NCBI RefSeq assembly: GCF_014287275.1
Contig: NZ_JACONZ010000003.1
Coordinates: 310,001-374,000, forward strand
DNA length: 64,000 nt
Direction: 5' to 3'
DNA from: Anaerofilum hominis
Lineage (GTDB): Bacteria; Bacillota; Clostridia; Oscillospirales; Ruminococcaceae
Position 1 is the first letter of the stretch. The number at the start of each line of letters is the position of its first letter. Position numbers and translations under genes: made by a program. The notes below the pieces were generated by a model. That model did no database searches. It had not been told where the DNA came from and worked only from the letters and a program-made list of their open reading frames with translations. Below, piece after piece: positions 42,796 to 51,630 of the stretch.

Positions 42796-43824
42796 ATGAG
42801 AGCGCTCAGATATCTGGGGCCAGAGAAACTGGAGGTACAGCAGGTAGTGACCCCTGTGCCAGGGCAAGACGAGGTATTGCTGCGGGTACGTGCCTGCGGT
42901 ATCTGCGGCAGCGATGTGCATGGCTTTTTGGGCCTTACAGGGCGCCGTATTCCTCCGGTGACCATGGGCCATGAGTTCTGCGCCGAGGTCGTTCAGTGCG
43001 GGAAAAACGCAAAGAAGTTTAAAGAGGGTGAATTGGTTATCGCGCAGCCGATCCACTTTTGCGGCAGCTGTGTCAACTGCAGACAGGGACTGACCATGCT
43101 TTGCCTCAACAAAAAATTTTTCGGCGTGTTGGACACTGATGGCGCTATGGCAGAATACATCGCGGTGCCGGAGAAGCTTCTCTATCCGCTGCCGGCCGGC
43201 TGCAGCCCGGAGGTGGGAGCACTGGCGGAGCCATATGCGGTGGCTTATGGCGCGGTCAAAAAAGCGGGCGATCTAACCGGAAAAGACGTGCTGATCATCG
43301 GGGCAGGCACTATAGGGATCTGCATTCTGCAGCTGGTAAAACTGCAGGGGCCTAAAAAGATCATTGTCTCCGACCTGAGCGATACTCGATTGGAACGGGC
43401 CAAGCTCCTGGGAGCGGACGGGATAGTCAATCCAGGGAAAGAGAATGATCTGGAGGCGATCAGAACGCTGACCGGCGGCAGTATGGTCGATCTCTCTATC
43501 GAGGCCGTAGGAGTGCAGGCTACGGCAAATCAATCTATCAAGGCCCTGAAGGTCGGGGGAACGACGGTCTGGGTCGGCATGTCCCAGCGTGAAATGACGA
43601 TCGATATGCAGGACATCGTCTGCTCTGCACGGTCGGTGTTGGGATCTTTCAATTATACCCATCAGGATTTCGGCGAGGTAGTGCAGCTGTTGGGCAGCGG
43701 CCGGATGGAATCGGGTCGTCTGATCTCTCGAGTAGTCTCATTAGAAGAAGCTCCCCAGGCATTTCGCGATCTGCACGACCGGCCTGACGAGCTGCTCAAA
43801 ATCTTGATCGACCCAACCAGGTGA
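42796..43824 (+). CDS. Zinc-dependent medium-chain dehydrogenase (sorbitol/threonine dehydrogenase type)
   Basis: A 342-residue MDR enzyme that oxidises a secondary alcohol of a polyol or sugar acid with NAD(P). The catalytic zinc ligands lie in ACGICGSDVHG (Cys) and TMGHEFCAEV (His, Glu), the structural zinc uses the four Cys of CGSCVNCRQGLTMLC, and the Rossmann turn is VLIIGAGTIGICILQL with acidic SDLSDTR after it, which favours NAD. The start ATG follows AAAGGAG, about 10 bases away. It is the first gene of the operon and so probably catalyses the entry or an early oxidation of the imported compound. The exact substrate cannot be read from the sequence. Confidence 0.9.
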   Translation: MRALRYLGPEKLEVQQVVTPVPGQDEVLLRVRACGICGSDVHGFLGLTGRRIPPVTMGHEFCAEVVQCGKNAKKFKEGELVIAQPIHFCGSCVNCRQGLTMLCLNKKFFGVLDTDGAMAEYIAVPEKLLYPLPAGCSPEVGALAEPYAVAYGAVKKAGDLTGKDVLIIGAGTIGICILQLVKLQGPKKIIVSDLSDTRLERAKLLGADGIVNPGKENDLEAIRTLTGGSMVDLSIEAVGVQATANQSIKALKVGGTTVWVGMSQREMTIDMQDIVCSARSVLGSFNYTHQDFGEVVQLLGSGRMESGRLISRVVSLEEAPQAFRDLHDRPDELLKILIDPTR

Positions 43825-43834
43825 GGTGACGCGG

Positions 43835-44638
43835 ATGAAATACGGATGCTGTCTGAATATGGTAGCCGGAGGTCCTGACGGAACCGGCATGGAACATATC
43901 GCGGCGCTGGCGGCTGCCGGATACGACTATGTCGAACTGCCGCTGGCCGAGATCATGGCACTCGACGAAACACAGTTTACCGCGCTGTATCAGGCGCTGC
44001 AAAATGCGAATATTCCCTGTGAGGCCTGTAATAACTTTTTTCCGAAAACGCTGAGGCTGACCGGCACGCAGGCAGACTCTATAGAACAGACAATGGAATA
44101 TGTAGAGCGCGCATTGGCCAGAGCAGCAACCTTGGGAGCGCGAAAAGTGGTATTTGGCAGCGGCGGAGCAAAAAATGTGCCCGCAGGCTTTCCCATTGAG
44201 GAAGGCTGGCGGCAAGTGACGGAATTGACCAGGCGTATCGGCCCGGTTGCGCGGCAAAACGGCATCCTCATCGTCATCGAGCCGCTGCGAAAGGCCGAGT
44301 GCAATCTGATTAATTCTTTTGCAGAGGGCTGCCGGTTGGCCGACGATGTGGACGACTCAAATGTAAAGGTGCTGGTGGATTATTATCACCTGACCGAGGA
44401 AAAGGAGTCTGTAAAGCACGTTGAACAATTGGGACCGCATTATCTGGGACATATCCATTTTGCCAATCCGAAAGGCCGGGTTTATCCCTCGGCGCAAGAT
44501 GGCTGGGACTATTCGGATTTTGTAAAAGCGATCAAGGCGGCCGGATACAGCGATACCTTGAGCTGCGAAGCTTATACTTCAGAATATCCCAGGGCGGCGC
44601 GGGAGGCATTGGAATTTTTTAAGGCGAATTTTGACTGA
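43835..44638 (+). CDS. Sugar (phosphate) isomerase/epimerase, TIM-barrel (DTE/Hyi-like)
   Basis: A 267-residue AP-endonuclease-2-fold protein. Metal and catalytic residues expected in ketose 3-epimerases and hydroxypyruvate isomerases are present: Glu in LIVIEPLRKAECN, Asp and His in VLVDYYHL, His in LGHIHFANPKGR, and Glu in TLSCEAYTSEYP. It would move a carbonyl or invert a hydroxyl next to it on a free sugar. The start is ATG 43835, with GAGGTG 6 bases upstream; a GTG three codons earlier overlaps that site. It begins 10 bases after the dehydrogenase gene, so the ketose produced there is a natural substrate. Confidence 0.86.
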   Translation: MKYGCCLNMVAGGPDGTGMEHIAALAAAGYDYVELPLAEIMALDETQFTALYQALQNANIPCEACNNFFPKTLRLTGTQADSIEQTMEYVERALARAATLGARKVVFGSGGAKNVPAGFPIEEGWRQVTELTRRIGPVARQNGILIVIEPLRKAECNLINSFAEGCRLADDVDDSNVKVLVDYYHLTEEKESVKHVEQLGPHYLGHIHFANPKGRVYPSAQDGWDYSDFVKAIKAAGYSDTLSCEAYTSEYPRAAREALEFFKANFD

Positions 44639-44744
44639 GCCGGCAAACGTTGGCAATGCCAACTGCCGGGGCGGAATAAACACCGAAAAATACGTCTGTT
44701 TTGGGAGTCGGTGAAATGGTTCGGAACAGAAAGGGGTACTTAGA

Positions 44745-45569
44745 ATGAAATACAGCGCACAGGAAATCGCAAGGCTCGAAGAAAAAGCGCGCGCGATCCG
44801 TCGCGGGACCCTTGAGTGCATGGGGATCGGGGTCGCCGGGCATGTGGGAGGCTCCTGTTCCAGTGCGGACATTATCGCCGCACTCTACTTCCACAAGATG
44901 AAATATGATCCTCAGAATCCGCAAGACCCGGACAGGGACCGATTTTTGCTCAGTAAAGGGCATGTAGCCATTGCGCAATATGCCGCGCTGGCCGAGGCAG
45001 GGATCATCCCCCGCGAGTGGCTGAAGACCACTAAGCAGCTTGGCTCACGCCTGCAGGGCCATCCGGACCGCCTCAAGACGCCGGGCGTAGAGGCGGGGAC
45101 CGGGTCACTGGGGCAGGGCCTGTCCATCGGCTTGGGTATGGCGTTAGGGCAGAAGCTGGCCGGGATCGCCCGTAAGACCTATGTGCTTTTGGGAGACGGT
45201 GAGATCGCAGAAGGACAGGTGTGGGAGGCCGCATTGGCCGCGCCGATTCTGGGGGCGGACAACTTGGTGGCCATTGTAGATAATAACAGACTGCAGGCCA
45301 CTGATTTTATTAAGAAGCGGTTCAACACTTTGCCGTTAGCTCCGAAATTTCAGGGCTTTGGTTGGCATGTGATCGAAATCGATGGCCATGACATGGAGGA
45401 GATCCTTTCGGCGCTGGACGCCGTGGACGAAATAAAAGGAGTGCCTACTGTCATCATTGCGCACACGGTCAAAGGTAAGGGCGTGAGCTTTGCCGAAAAC
45501 GTTGCGGCTTATCACAACGGCGCGCTGAACGCAGAACAATATGAGCAGGCCATGACAGAACTGGCCTGA
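44745..45569 (+). CDS. Transketolase, N-terminal subunit
   Basis: The 274-residue thiamine-diphosphate-binding half of a split transketolase. It shows GHVGGSCSSADIIAALYF, DRFLLSKGHVAIAQYA with the His that touches the cofactor, GTGSLGQGLSIGLGMALG, and the ThDP motif GDGEIAEGQVWEAAL ... VDNNRLQ (GDG-X-NN). Such half-genes pair with a separate C-terminal half, here the next gene. In bacteria split transketolases are frequent in special sugar pathways next to the housekeeping enzyme. The 106 bases before it contain no promoter I can identify. Confidence 0.94.
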   Translation: MKYSAQEIARLEEKARAIRRGTLECMGIGVAGHVGGSCSSADIIAALYFHKMKYDPQNPQDPDRDRFLLSKGHVAIAQYAALAEAGIIPREWLKTTKQLGSRLQGHPDRLKTPGVEAGTGSLGQGLSIGLGMALGQKLAGIARKTYVLLGDGEIAEGQVWEAALAAPILGADNLVAIVDNNRLQATDFIKKRFNTLPLAPKFQGFGWHVIEIDGHDMEEILSALDAVDEIKGVPTVIIAHTVKGKGVSFAENVAAYHNGALNAEQYEQAMTELA

Positions 45570-45662
45570 GGAGAAAAAAGCCCACGGGCACAGGGACAGG
45601 GGAGCGACGCGCTCGCCCGGAAACTTCCGGCTTGGGCTGACAGCGAAAGGAAGGTTACAGGC

Positions 45663-46598
45663 ATGAGCTATACCAACCAGAGAAAGGCGTACGGTGAGAC
45701 CCTGACCGCGCTGGGCGCGGAAAATCCAAAGATTGTTGCCCTGGAAGCAGATCTGGGCAATTCGACCATGTCGCGCCTGTTCCAGCAGGCATACCCGGAA
45801 CGCTATTTTGAGATGGGCATCGCCGAGGCGAATATGACCTCGGTGGCCGCGGGACTTGCCCAGACCGGGTTCATCCCGGTGACGCATTCCTTTGCGGTTT
45901 TCTCCGGCGGACGCGCTTTTGACCAGTTGCGCCAGACCATTGCGATTGGCAAGCTGAACGTCAAGGTTTGTGGTTCATCGGCCGGCTGTTCGGACTTCGG
46001 CGACGGCGCCACACATCAATCGGTGGAAGATATCGCCATCATGCGGGCAATTCCTAATATGACGGTGCTCTGCCCGGCAGACGCCAACGAAACGGTGGGA
46101 GCCGTGCGGGCGATGATCGAACTGGAAGGCCCCTGCTATATCCGTATCAACCGCAATGATTACAGCAATGTGACAGAGGAGCATGCTCCGTTTAAGATCG
46201 GGGTCCCCACTGTACTGAGGGAAGGCAGGGACGTGACGATTTTTGCCATCGGTTATATGACGACTTTGGCTCTGGAAGCCGCCGAGGCGCTGAAAGACGA
46301 GCTTTCGGTCCGAGTGGTCAATGTAAGCACCCTTAAGCCGGTGCGGGAAGAGACGCTTGCAGCCCTTGCAAAGGGCTGCCGAGGCGTGGTCACCGCTGAG
46401 GAGCACAGTGTAGTTGGCGGTCTTGGCAGCATTGTTTGTCAGGCGCTGCGGGGCAGCGGCCTGCCGGTGGAGCTGGTGGGCATCGAAGATGTTTTTGGAT
46501 GCAGCGCCCACAGCTATGACGAAATTTTAGGTCATCTTGGGCTCACGCAAGAGCACATTCAGGAGGCGGCCCGCAGAGCTGCGAAAGCCGCAAGATGA
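45663..46598 (+). CDS. Transketolase, C-terminal subunit
   Basis: The 311-residue pyrimidine-binding half plus C-terminal domain. Key parts are IVALEADLGNSTMS, the activating Glu in FEMGIAEANMTSVAAGLA, VTHSFAVFSGGRAFDQLR, DFGDGATHQSVEDIAIMRA and YIRINRNDY, and the C-terminal VVTAEEHSVVGGLGS. Together with the preceding gene it forms one active site at the heterodimer interface and transfers a two-carbon ketol unit. GAAAGGAAGG lies before the start. Substrate specificity cannot be told; the absence of a sugar kinase in the cluster suggests a non-phosphorylated donor. Confidence 0.94.
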   Translation: MSYTNQRKAYGETLTALGAENPKIVALEADLGNSTMSRLFQQAYPERYFEMGIAEANMTSVAAGLAQTGFIPVTHSFAVFSGGRAFDQLRQTIAIGKLNVKVCGSSAGCSDFGDGATHQSVEDIAIMRAIPNMTVLCPADANETVGAVRAMIELEGPCYIRINRNDYSNVTEEHAPFKIGVPTVLREGRDVTIFAIGYMTTLALEAAEALKDELSVRVVNVSTLKPVREETLAALAKGCRGVVTAEEHSVVGGLGSIVCQALRGSGLPVELVGIEDVFGCSAHSYDEILGHLGLTQEHIQEAARRAAKAAR

Positions 46599-46638
46599 AA
46601 AATACGCGGTTCCCTTTATAAATAAGGAGGTCTTTCAC

Positions 46639-47526
46639 GTGAAGATTGGATTTATCGGGCTGGGCATCATGGGCAGGCCCATGGCAAAAAATTTGTTGAA
46701 AGCGGGACATGAACTGGTAGTTTACGACGTTGTACGAACCAATGTGGAAACGCTCACTGCGGCAGGGGCAACGGCAGCCGATTCTTCCCGTGAGGTAGCG
46801 CAGCAATGCAGGGTCATCATCACCATGCTGCCCAACTCCCCTCACGTAAAAGCTGCGGTGTTGGGTGAGAACGGTGTGCTGGAAGGCGCGCAGCAGGGAA
46901 CGATCCTAGTGGACATGAGTTCTATCGCACCGCTTGCGTCCCAAGAGATTTGTGAGGCCTGCGCGCAAAAAGGGGTGCGGATGATCGACGCACCGGTCAG
47001 CGGAGGCGAGCCGAAAGCGGTCGACGGGACCATTGCCATCATGGTAGGCGGAGACCGGGCCGTTTATGAGGAAGTAAAAGATCTGTTGCTGGTCATGGGA
47101 TCTAGCGCTGTTTGGTGCGGTGGTATCGGTGCTGGCAACACCACCAAATTGGCAAATCAGGTCATTGTGGCGCTCAATATTGCAGCAGTGTCCGAAGCGT
47201 ATCTGCTGGCGAAAAAAGCCGGCGTTGATCCACGCTTGGTTTTTGAGGCTATTCGGGGTGGTCTTGCGGGCTCTACAGTGATGGAGGCAAAGACCCCAAT
47301 GATCTTGTCGCGCGATTTTAAGCCCGGTTTTCGCATCGATCTGCATATCAAAGACCTGGCCAATGCTTTGGAAACCGGTCATTCGGTAGGAGCGCCGCTG
47401 CCGCTGACCGCCTCGGTTATGGAAATGCTGCAGACCCTGCACGCAGACGGCTGCGGTTCAGACGATCACAGCGGCATCGCAAAATATTACGAGAAAGTAG
47501 CGGGCGCGCAGATCGCAGAACCTTGA
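46639..47526 (+). CDS. Beta-hydroxyacid dehydrogenase (GarR / 3-hydroxyisobutyrate dehydrogenase family)
   Basis: A 295-residue NAD(P)-dependent reductase. It has the Rossmann start IGFIGLGIMGRPMAKNLLKAG, the family signatures VDMSSIAPLASQEI and DAPVSGGEPKAVDGTIAIMVGG, and the catalytic Lys in GAGNTTKLANQVIVALN. GarR reduces tartronate semialdehyde to glycerate; relatives reduce succinic semialdehyde, sulfolactaldehyde and similar short aldehydes. The start is GTG 46639, with AAGGAGG 7 bases upstream. It ends the enzymatic part of the operon and would dispose of a short aldehyde released by the transketolase. Glycerate, if made, could go to the glycerate kinase at 53450. Confidence 0.9.
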   Translation: MKIGFIGLGIMGRPMAKNLLKAGHELVVYDVVRTNVETLTAAGATAADSSREVAQQCRVIITMLPNSPHVKAAVLGENGVLEGAQQGTILVDMSSIAPLASQEICEACAQKGVRMIDAPVSGGEPKAVDGTIAIMVGGDRAVYEEVKDLLLVMGSSAVWCGGIGAGNTTKLANQVIVALNIAAVSEAYLLAKKAGVDPRLVFEAIRGGLAGSTVMEAKTPMILSRDFKPGFRIDLHIKDLANALETGHSVGAPLPLTASVMEMLQTLHADGCGSDDHSGIAKYYEKVAGAQIAEP

Positions 47527-47733
47527 TCCCCGCACCCTCGTGCAAGACACAGGAAGCACCCAGCACTTTTTATGTGCCGACGGCACTGCCGCCGGAAAGA
47601 TGAGTCACTTTTATCGCGGGGCGGCAGGGAGGTGGGAATAGTACCGGTGCACCGTTACTTCCGATAAGCCGGTATAGGCCACGGACCCCACATTCCGCGA
47701 TAAGAAAAATAAGAGCAGGAAAGGAACAAGAAA

Positions 47734-48696
47734 ATGAAAAAGTTATTTGCGATTCTCACAGCACTTGTCCTGGCAACTTCTCTAGCCGCCTGTGGCGGCA
47801 GCGACTCCTCCATTTCTACAGAGGGACAGTCCTCCAGTGCAGGTACGACAGTCGGTGCCTCCCATAAGATTGGCTTTGCCTGTGACGATCTGAGCACCGA
47901 TTTTGCAGCCGCAATGGCTGATGGAGTCAAAAACAAATGCGCCGAACTGGGCATCGAGGTGGAGATCACGGATGCCAACAAGGACCCCAATAACCAGACC
48001 AGCCAGGTGGAGAATATGATCACCAACGGCTGTGAAGCGATTATCATGTCCCCTTATGATTTGTCGGCCTGCGGTGCTCTGGCCACTGCCTGCGAAGAGG
48101 CGGGAATACCGCTGATCGTGCTGAATACACCGCTGAATGACGGGACCTATTTTTCTACAGCAGTCGTCATGGACATTGAGGCGATGGCCACTGCAAAGGC
48201 GAACGCTATCGTAGAGGCTCTGGACGGAGAAGGACGGGTCTACATGTTGATGGGCCCTCTGGCACAAGAGATGTGGACCACCCAGGCTGACATCGCGCGG
48301 AAAATTTTTGCAGAGCATCCGGGTATTGAGATCATCGATGAACAGACCGGCAACAACAAGCGGGACGAGAGCATCGTGGTCATGGAAAACTGGATCTCCA
48401 CAGGCGCAGAATTCGACGCCGTGTGGTGCTCTAACGACGCCTCGGCTATCGGGGCGGGCACGGCCTGTAAAGAGGCTGGACTGGATGCTTTCATTATTGG
48501 TCAGGGCGGACAGGCTGAGGGATGCCAAGCGATTAAAGACGGACTGTTTGACTGGACCATTTATGCCCCTGGTTCCCTGATCGGTTCCTCAGGTGTAGAG
48601 GCTGCTTATAAGTTGCTGAGCGGCGAAGAAGTGGGAAAGACTTATTCGCTTAAACTGGAATATGTCACCCCGGAGAACGTGGACGAATACCTCTGA
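47734..48696 (+). CDS. Sugar ABC transporter substrate-binding lipoprotein (RbsB-like)
   Basis: A 320-residue lipoprotein: signal peptide ending SLAAC (Cys20), a Ser/Gly linker, then a Peripla_BP_4 fold. HKIGFACDDLSTDFAAAMADGVK begins the first lobe, QVENMITNGCEAIIMSPYD and IVLNTPLND follow, and AVWCSNDASAIGAGTACKEA and IIGQGGQAEGCQAIKDG belong to the second lobe. The binding pocket is of the ribose/allose group but its residues do not reveal the sugar. A strong hairpin after the gene may keep its mRNA level above that of the ATPase and permease. The start has AGGAAAGGAAC upstream. Confidence 0.92.
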   Translation: MKKLFAILTALVLATSLAACGGSDSSISTEGQSSSAGTTVGASHKIGFACDDLSTDFAAAMADGVKNKCAELGIEVEITDANKDPNNQTSQVENMITNGCEAIIMSPYDLSACGALATACEEAGIPLIVLNTPLNDGTYFSTAVVMDIEAMATAKANAIVEALDGEGRVYMLMGPLAQEMWTTQADIARKIFAEHPGIEIIDEQTGNNKRDESIVVMENWISTGAEFDAVWCSNDASAIGAGTACKEAGLDAFIIGQGGQAEGCQAIKDGLFDWTIYAPGSLIGSSGVEAAYKLLSGEEVGKTYSLKLEYVTPENVDEYL

Positions 48697-48727
48697 TTTC
48701 ATCGGGCGTCTTTGCCCTCGCGGGGAG

Positions 48728-48760
48728 ATCGGGCAGGCCGCTGTGAACGGCCTGCCCGAT
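48728..48760 (+). promoter_or_regulatory. Intra-operon stem-loop after the binding-protein gene
   Basis: ATCGGGCAGGCCG / CGGCCTGCCCGAT, 13-bp perfect stem with a seven-base loop and no U-tract. Probably stabilises the upstream mRNA rather than terminating. Confidence 0.7.
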
Positions 48761-48829
48761 TGACAAATAACGGCCGGAGGGAAGCGCTCCGCGCCCTCTC
48801 TCTACAGTGCCGACGAAAGGCGAAAAATT

Positions 48830-50332
48830 ATGGAGAAAAACGATATATTGCTGCAGGTCAGCGGAGTGTCAAAATCGTTTCCCGGCGTCAGGGCCCTGGA
48901 CGGGATGAATCTGAGCGTCCGTCGGGGGACCGTCCACGCGCTGATGGGAGAAAACGGAGCAGGAAAATCCACTCTGATGAAGATTCTCACGGGCCTTTAC
49001 CAAAGAGACAGCGGCGAGATCACCTTGGACGGCGTGCCGCTGGAAACGCATACTATCTCCGCCGTGATTGCGCAGGGTATCTCAATGATTTATCAGGAGC
49101 TCAACCCCATTGAAGGGATGACAGTGGCGGAGAATATTTTTTGCGGCAAAGAGCCCTGCCGGGTCAAGCTGTTCTACGTAGACCGCGCGGCGATGAACAG
49201 GCAAGCCGCCGCACTGCTGGAAAAACTGGGAGTGATAGGCATTTCACCTACCGCGAAGCTGCATACATTGAGCAACGCCCAAAAGCAGCTGGTAGAGATT
49301 GCAAAGGCTATTTCCAATGATTCGAAGCTTATCATCATGGATGAGCCCACCTCCGCAATTACAGAAAGTGAGTGCCAGAGGCTGTTTGAGACCATCAAAC
49401 GACTTCAGGCAAGCGGGATGACCTTCATTTACATTACCCATAAGATGGACGAGATCTTCAGTATCTGTGATGAGGTCACAGTGATGCGAGATGGGAAATA
49501 TGTGGATACACGACCTGTAAGCGAGGTGACTCACGACAGCCTGGTGGCAATGATGGTGGGAAGAGCGATCACCAATGTGTATCCTAAACAGAAAGCCCAG
49601 ATCGGTGAGACGGTGCTGGAGGTGCGGGAGTTATGCGCGGGAAAGTCGTTTCATAACGTTAGTTTTGAATTGAAAAAGGGAGAGATTTTGGGTTTTGCCG
49701 GGCTGATGGGGGCGGGGCGTACTGAAATCGCCGAGGCGCTATTCGGTACCCGCCCCATCACCGGCGGCGAGGTGTTCGTCGAGGGCAAAAAGGCACGTAT
49801 TGGCACCCCGCGCGATGCCATCCGCCTTCGAATGGCAATGCTCACGGAAGACAGGCGCCTTACCGGCTGTTTGATCAATTCAAAAGTATATGATAACATC
49901 CTTACCCTGATGTGGAAAAGGCTTCGAGGCCCCCTTGGGATTGACCACAGAAAAGGGAAACAGATCTGCAACGAGCAGATCGGGCGCTTTTCGATCAAGA
50001 CTACCGGCCCGGATCAAAGGATGCGCAATCTTTCGGGTGGAAATCAGCAAAAGGTGCTGCTGGCGCGCTGGCTGCTGACGGAGCCTGATATCCTCATCCT
50101 GGATGAACCGACCCGTGGTATTGACGTGGGAGCAAAATATGAGATCTATCAAGACATGGTGCGCCTGGCTCAACAGGGTAAGTCTATTATCATGATCTCC
50201 TCGGAGCTTCCGGAGGTCTTGGGCATGAGCGACCGCATTCTTGTGATGCACGAGGGGGAGCAAATGAAGATCCTGGATGCTGCACAGGCCGACCAGGAAA
50301 CCATTATGCGGTATGCCTCCGGCATTGCGTAG
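48830..50332 (+). CDS. Sugar ABC transporter ATP-binding protein (RbsA/MglA-like, duplicated ABC)
   Basis: A 500-residue ATPase with two ABC modules. The first has Walker A GENGAGKSTLMKIL, the RbsA-typical LSNAQKQLVEIAKAIS in place of the canonical signature, and Walker B LIIMDEPTSAI. The second has the degenerate P-loop GFAGLMGAGRTEIAEAL, signature LSGGNQQKVLLARWL, and ILILDEPTRGIDVGAKYEIY. This asymmetry is normal for ribose-type importers. The start is ATG 48830, weakly supported by an AAAGG 14 bases upstream. It energises the permease encoded 17 bases downstream. Confidence 0.94.
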   Translation: MEKNDILLQVSGVSKSFPGVRALDGMNLSVRRGTVHALMGENGAGKSTLMKILTGLYQRDSGEITLDGVPLETHTISAVIAQGISMIYQELNPIEGMTVAENIFCGKEPCRVKLFYVDRAAMNRQAAALLEKLGVIGISPTAKLHTLSNAQKQLVEIAKAISNDSKLIIMDEPTSAITESECQRLFETIKRLQASGMTFIYITHKMDEIFSICDEVTVMRDGKYVDTRPVSEVTHDSLVAMMVGRAITNVYPKQKAQIGETVLEVRELCAGKSFHNVSFELKKGEILGFAGLMGAGRTEIAEALFGTRPITGGEVFVEGKKARIGTPRDAIRLRMAMLTEDRRLTGCLINSKVYDNILTLMWKRLRGPLGIDHRKGKQICNEQIGRFSIKTTGPDQRMRNLSGGNQQKVLLARWLLTEPDILILDEPTRGIDVGAKYEIYQDMVRLAQQGKSIIMISSELPEVLGMSDRILVMHEGEQMKILDAAQADQETIMRYASGIA

Positions 50333-50349
50333 TCAAAGGAAGGATAACA

Positions 50350-51333
50350 ATGGAAAAGACAAAAAAGAACAAAAGCAGTATGTCTCTGGGTGAGAGATTT
50401 CTGCGGCTTCTAACTGACGAGCAGACCGGCGCCGCGATCATCCTTGCCGTCGTAGTCCTCATCCTGGCCCTCACAGCGGACAACTTTTTATCCACACGCA
50501 ATCTGACCAATCTACTGCGCTATGCATCCTTTTATGTGATGGTGGGCGTCGGAGTATTGGTGATCTTCCGCAGCGGTGCTATGGATCTGTCGTTAGGCGC
50601 AACGATGGGCATGTCCGGCATCCTGGCGGCCATGCTGGCGCAGCGCGGAATGCCGCTCTGGCTTATTCTTATTGAGACGCTGGTGGTGGGAGCCCTTATT
50701 GGCGCGTTCAACGGCTACCTGGTAGGATACTGGGGCTTCCCCGCCTTTATCGCCACATTGGGCAGCAAGCAGGTGGTGCGGGGCCTGATTACTGTGATCA
50801 CCGGCGGTTATCCGGTCAATGGACTCTCGGAGGAGTTTACTTTTCTCGGCGCGGGAAGTTTTCTGGGGATTCCGGTCCCCATTTATGTGGCCCTTGCAAT
50901 GATGGGCATCACTGCCTATGTGCTCAATAAGACGGTGTTCGGCCGGCATGTCTGTGCCACCGGCGGCAATACCCAGGCAGCATTGGTTTCTGGCATCAAC
51001 ACTCGGCGCATCCAGATGCTGGCATATGTCTACGGCGGTTGCTGCGCCGCTATTGCGGGCACGGTCCTCACTGCCCGCATCACTTCGGGCCAGGTCAATA
51101 CCGGCGACGGCTTCGAGTTGGACGCCATCGCGGGCGCCATCATCGGCGGTGCCGCCATGGACGGAAGCGGCGGTACCGTAACTGGTGTGCTCTGCGGCAT
51201 TCTGGTCATCTATGCGGTCAAAAATGGCATGACTCTACTGGCGGTCAACGCTTATTGGCAGCAGGTCGTACAAGGCGCGATCATCATCATCGCCATTTTC
51301 CTGGATATTATCCGCAAAAAACAGCGCAAGTGA
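50350..51333 (+). CDS. Sugar ABC transporter permease (RbsC-like)
   Basis: A 327-residue BPD_transp_2 permease with about eight to ten membrane helices. Diagnostic segments are NLLRYASFYVMVGVGVLVIFRSGAMDLSLGATMGMSG, GAFNGYLVGYWGFPAFIATLGSKQVVRG, YAYGG-type VYGGCCAAIAGTVLTARI, and GFELDAIAGAIIGGAAMDGSGGTVTG. One such gene would form the homodimeric channel. AAAGGAAGG precedes the start. It completes a three-gene transporter encoded together with the enzymes expected to use the sugar. Confidence 0.94.
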   Translation: MEKTKKNKSSMSLGERFLRLLTDEQTGAAIILAVVVLILALTADNFLSTRNLTNLLRYASFYVMVGVGVLVIFRSGAMDLSLGATMGMSGILAAMLAQRGMPLWLILIETLVVGALIGAFNGYLVGYWGFPAFIATLGSKQVVRGLITVITGGYPVNGLSEEFTFLGAGSFLGIPVPIYVALAMMGITAYVLNKTVFGRHVCATGGNTQAALVSGINTRRIQMLAYVYGGCCAAIAGTVLTARITSGQVNTGDGFELDAIAGAIIGGAAMDGSGGTVTGVLCGILVIYAVKNGMTLLAVNAYWQQVVQGAIIIIAIFLDIIRKKQRK

Positions 51334-51345
51334 GAGGAGCGGCTT

Positions 51346-51630
51346 ATGCAGATCGAATACGGACTGCTTCCAGAAGAACCGGGGATGGAAGAATCTTACA
51401 CGATCATTCCAGAGGATCTCAAAATGAATCCCAACTGCCCTTGCCCCACTCGAACCTGTCCAAACCACGGGTTTTGCCAGTACTGTGTACCGCATCATGA
51501 AAAAATTAGCCGCCGGCTGGCAGAGATGGGGCAACCCGGCCGTGCAGACCCGCCTTTCTGCCATCGGAAAGAATATCTCGAAACAAAGCGGGCAGCAGGT
51601 GCGGTGAAAAAGGGGAGGGGTGCGGAATGA
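51346..51630 (+). CDS. Small cysteine-rich protein (DUF6485-like)
   Basis: A 94-residue soluble protein with the motif CPCPTRTCPNHGFCQYCVPHH and a later PFCHRKEYLE. Seven Cys and several His in a 45-residue span suggest a zinc or metal site. The pattern resembles the small DUF6485 proteins (CxC-x4-C-x4-GxCxxCxxYH) of Clostridia, but the assignment is an inference from layout only. The start has AGAGGAGCGG upstream. Its last 4 bases overlap the start of the DUF6273 gene, so the two are probably made together. Its position behind a sugar transporter is unusual; no function can be assigned. Confidence 0.65.
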   Translation: MQIEYGLLPEEPGMEESYTIIPEDLKMNPNCPCPTRTCPNHGFCQYCVPHHEKISRRLAEMGQPGRADPPFCHRKEYLETKRAAGAVKKGRGAE

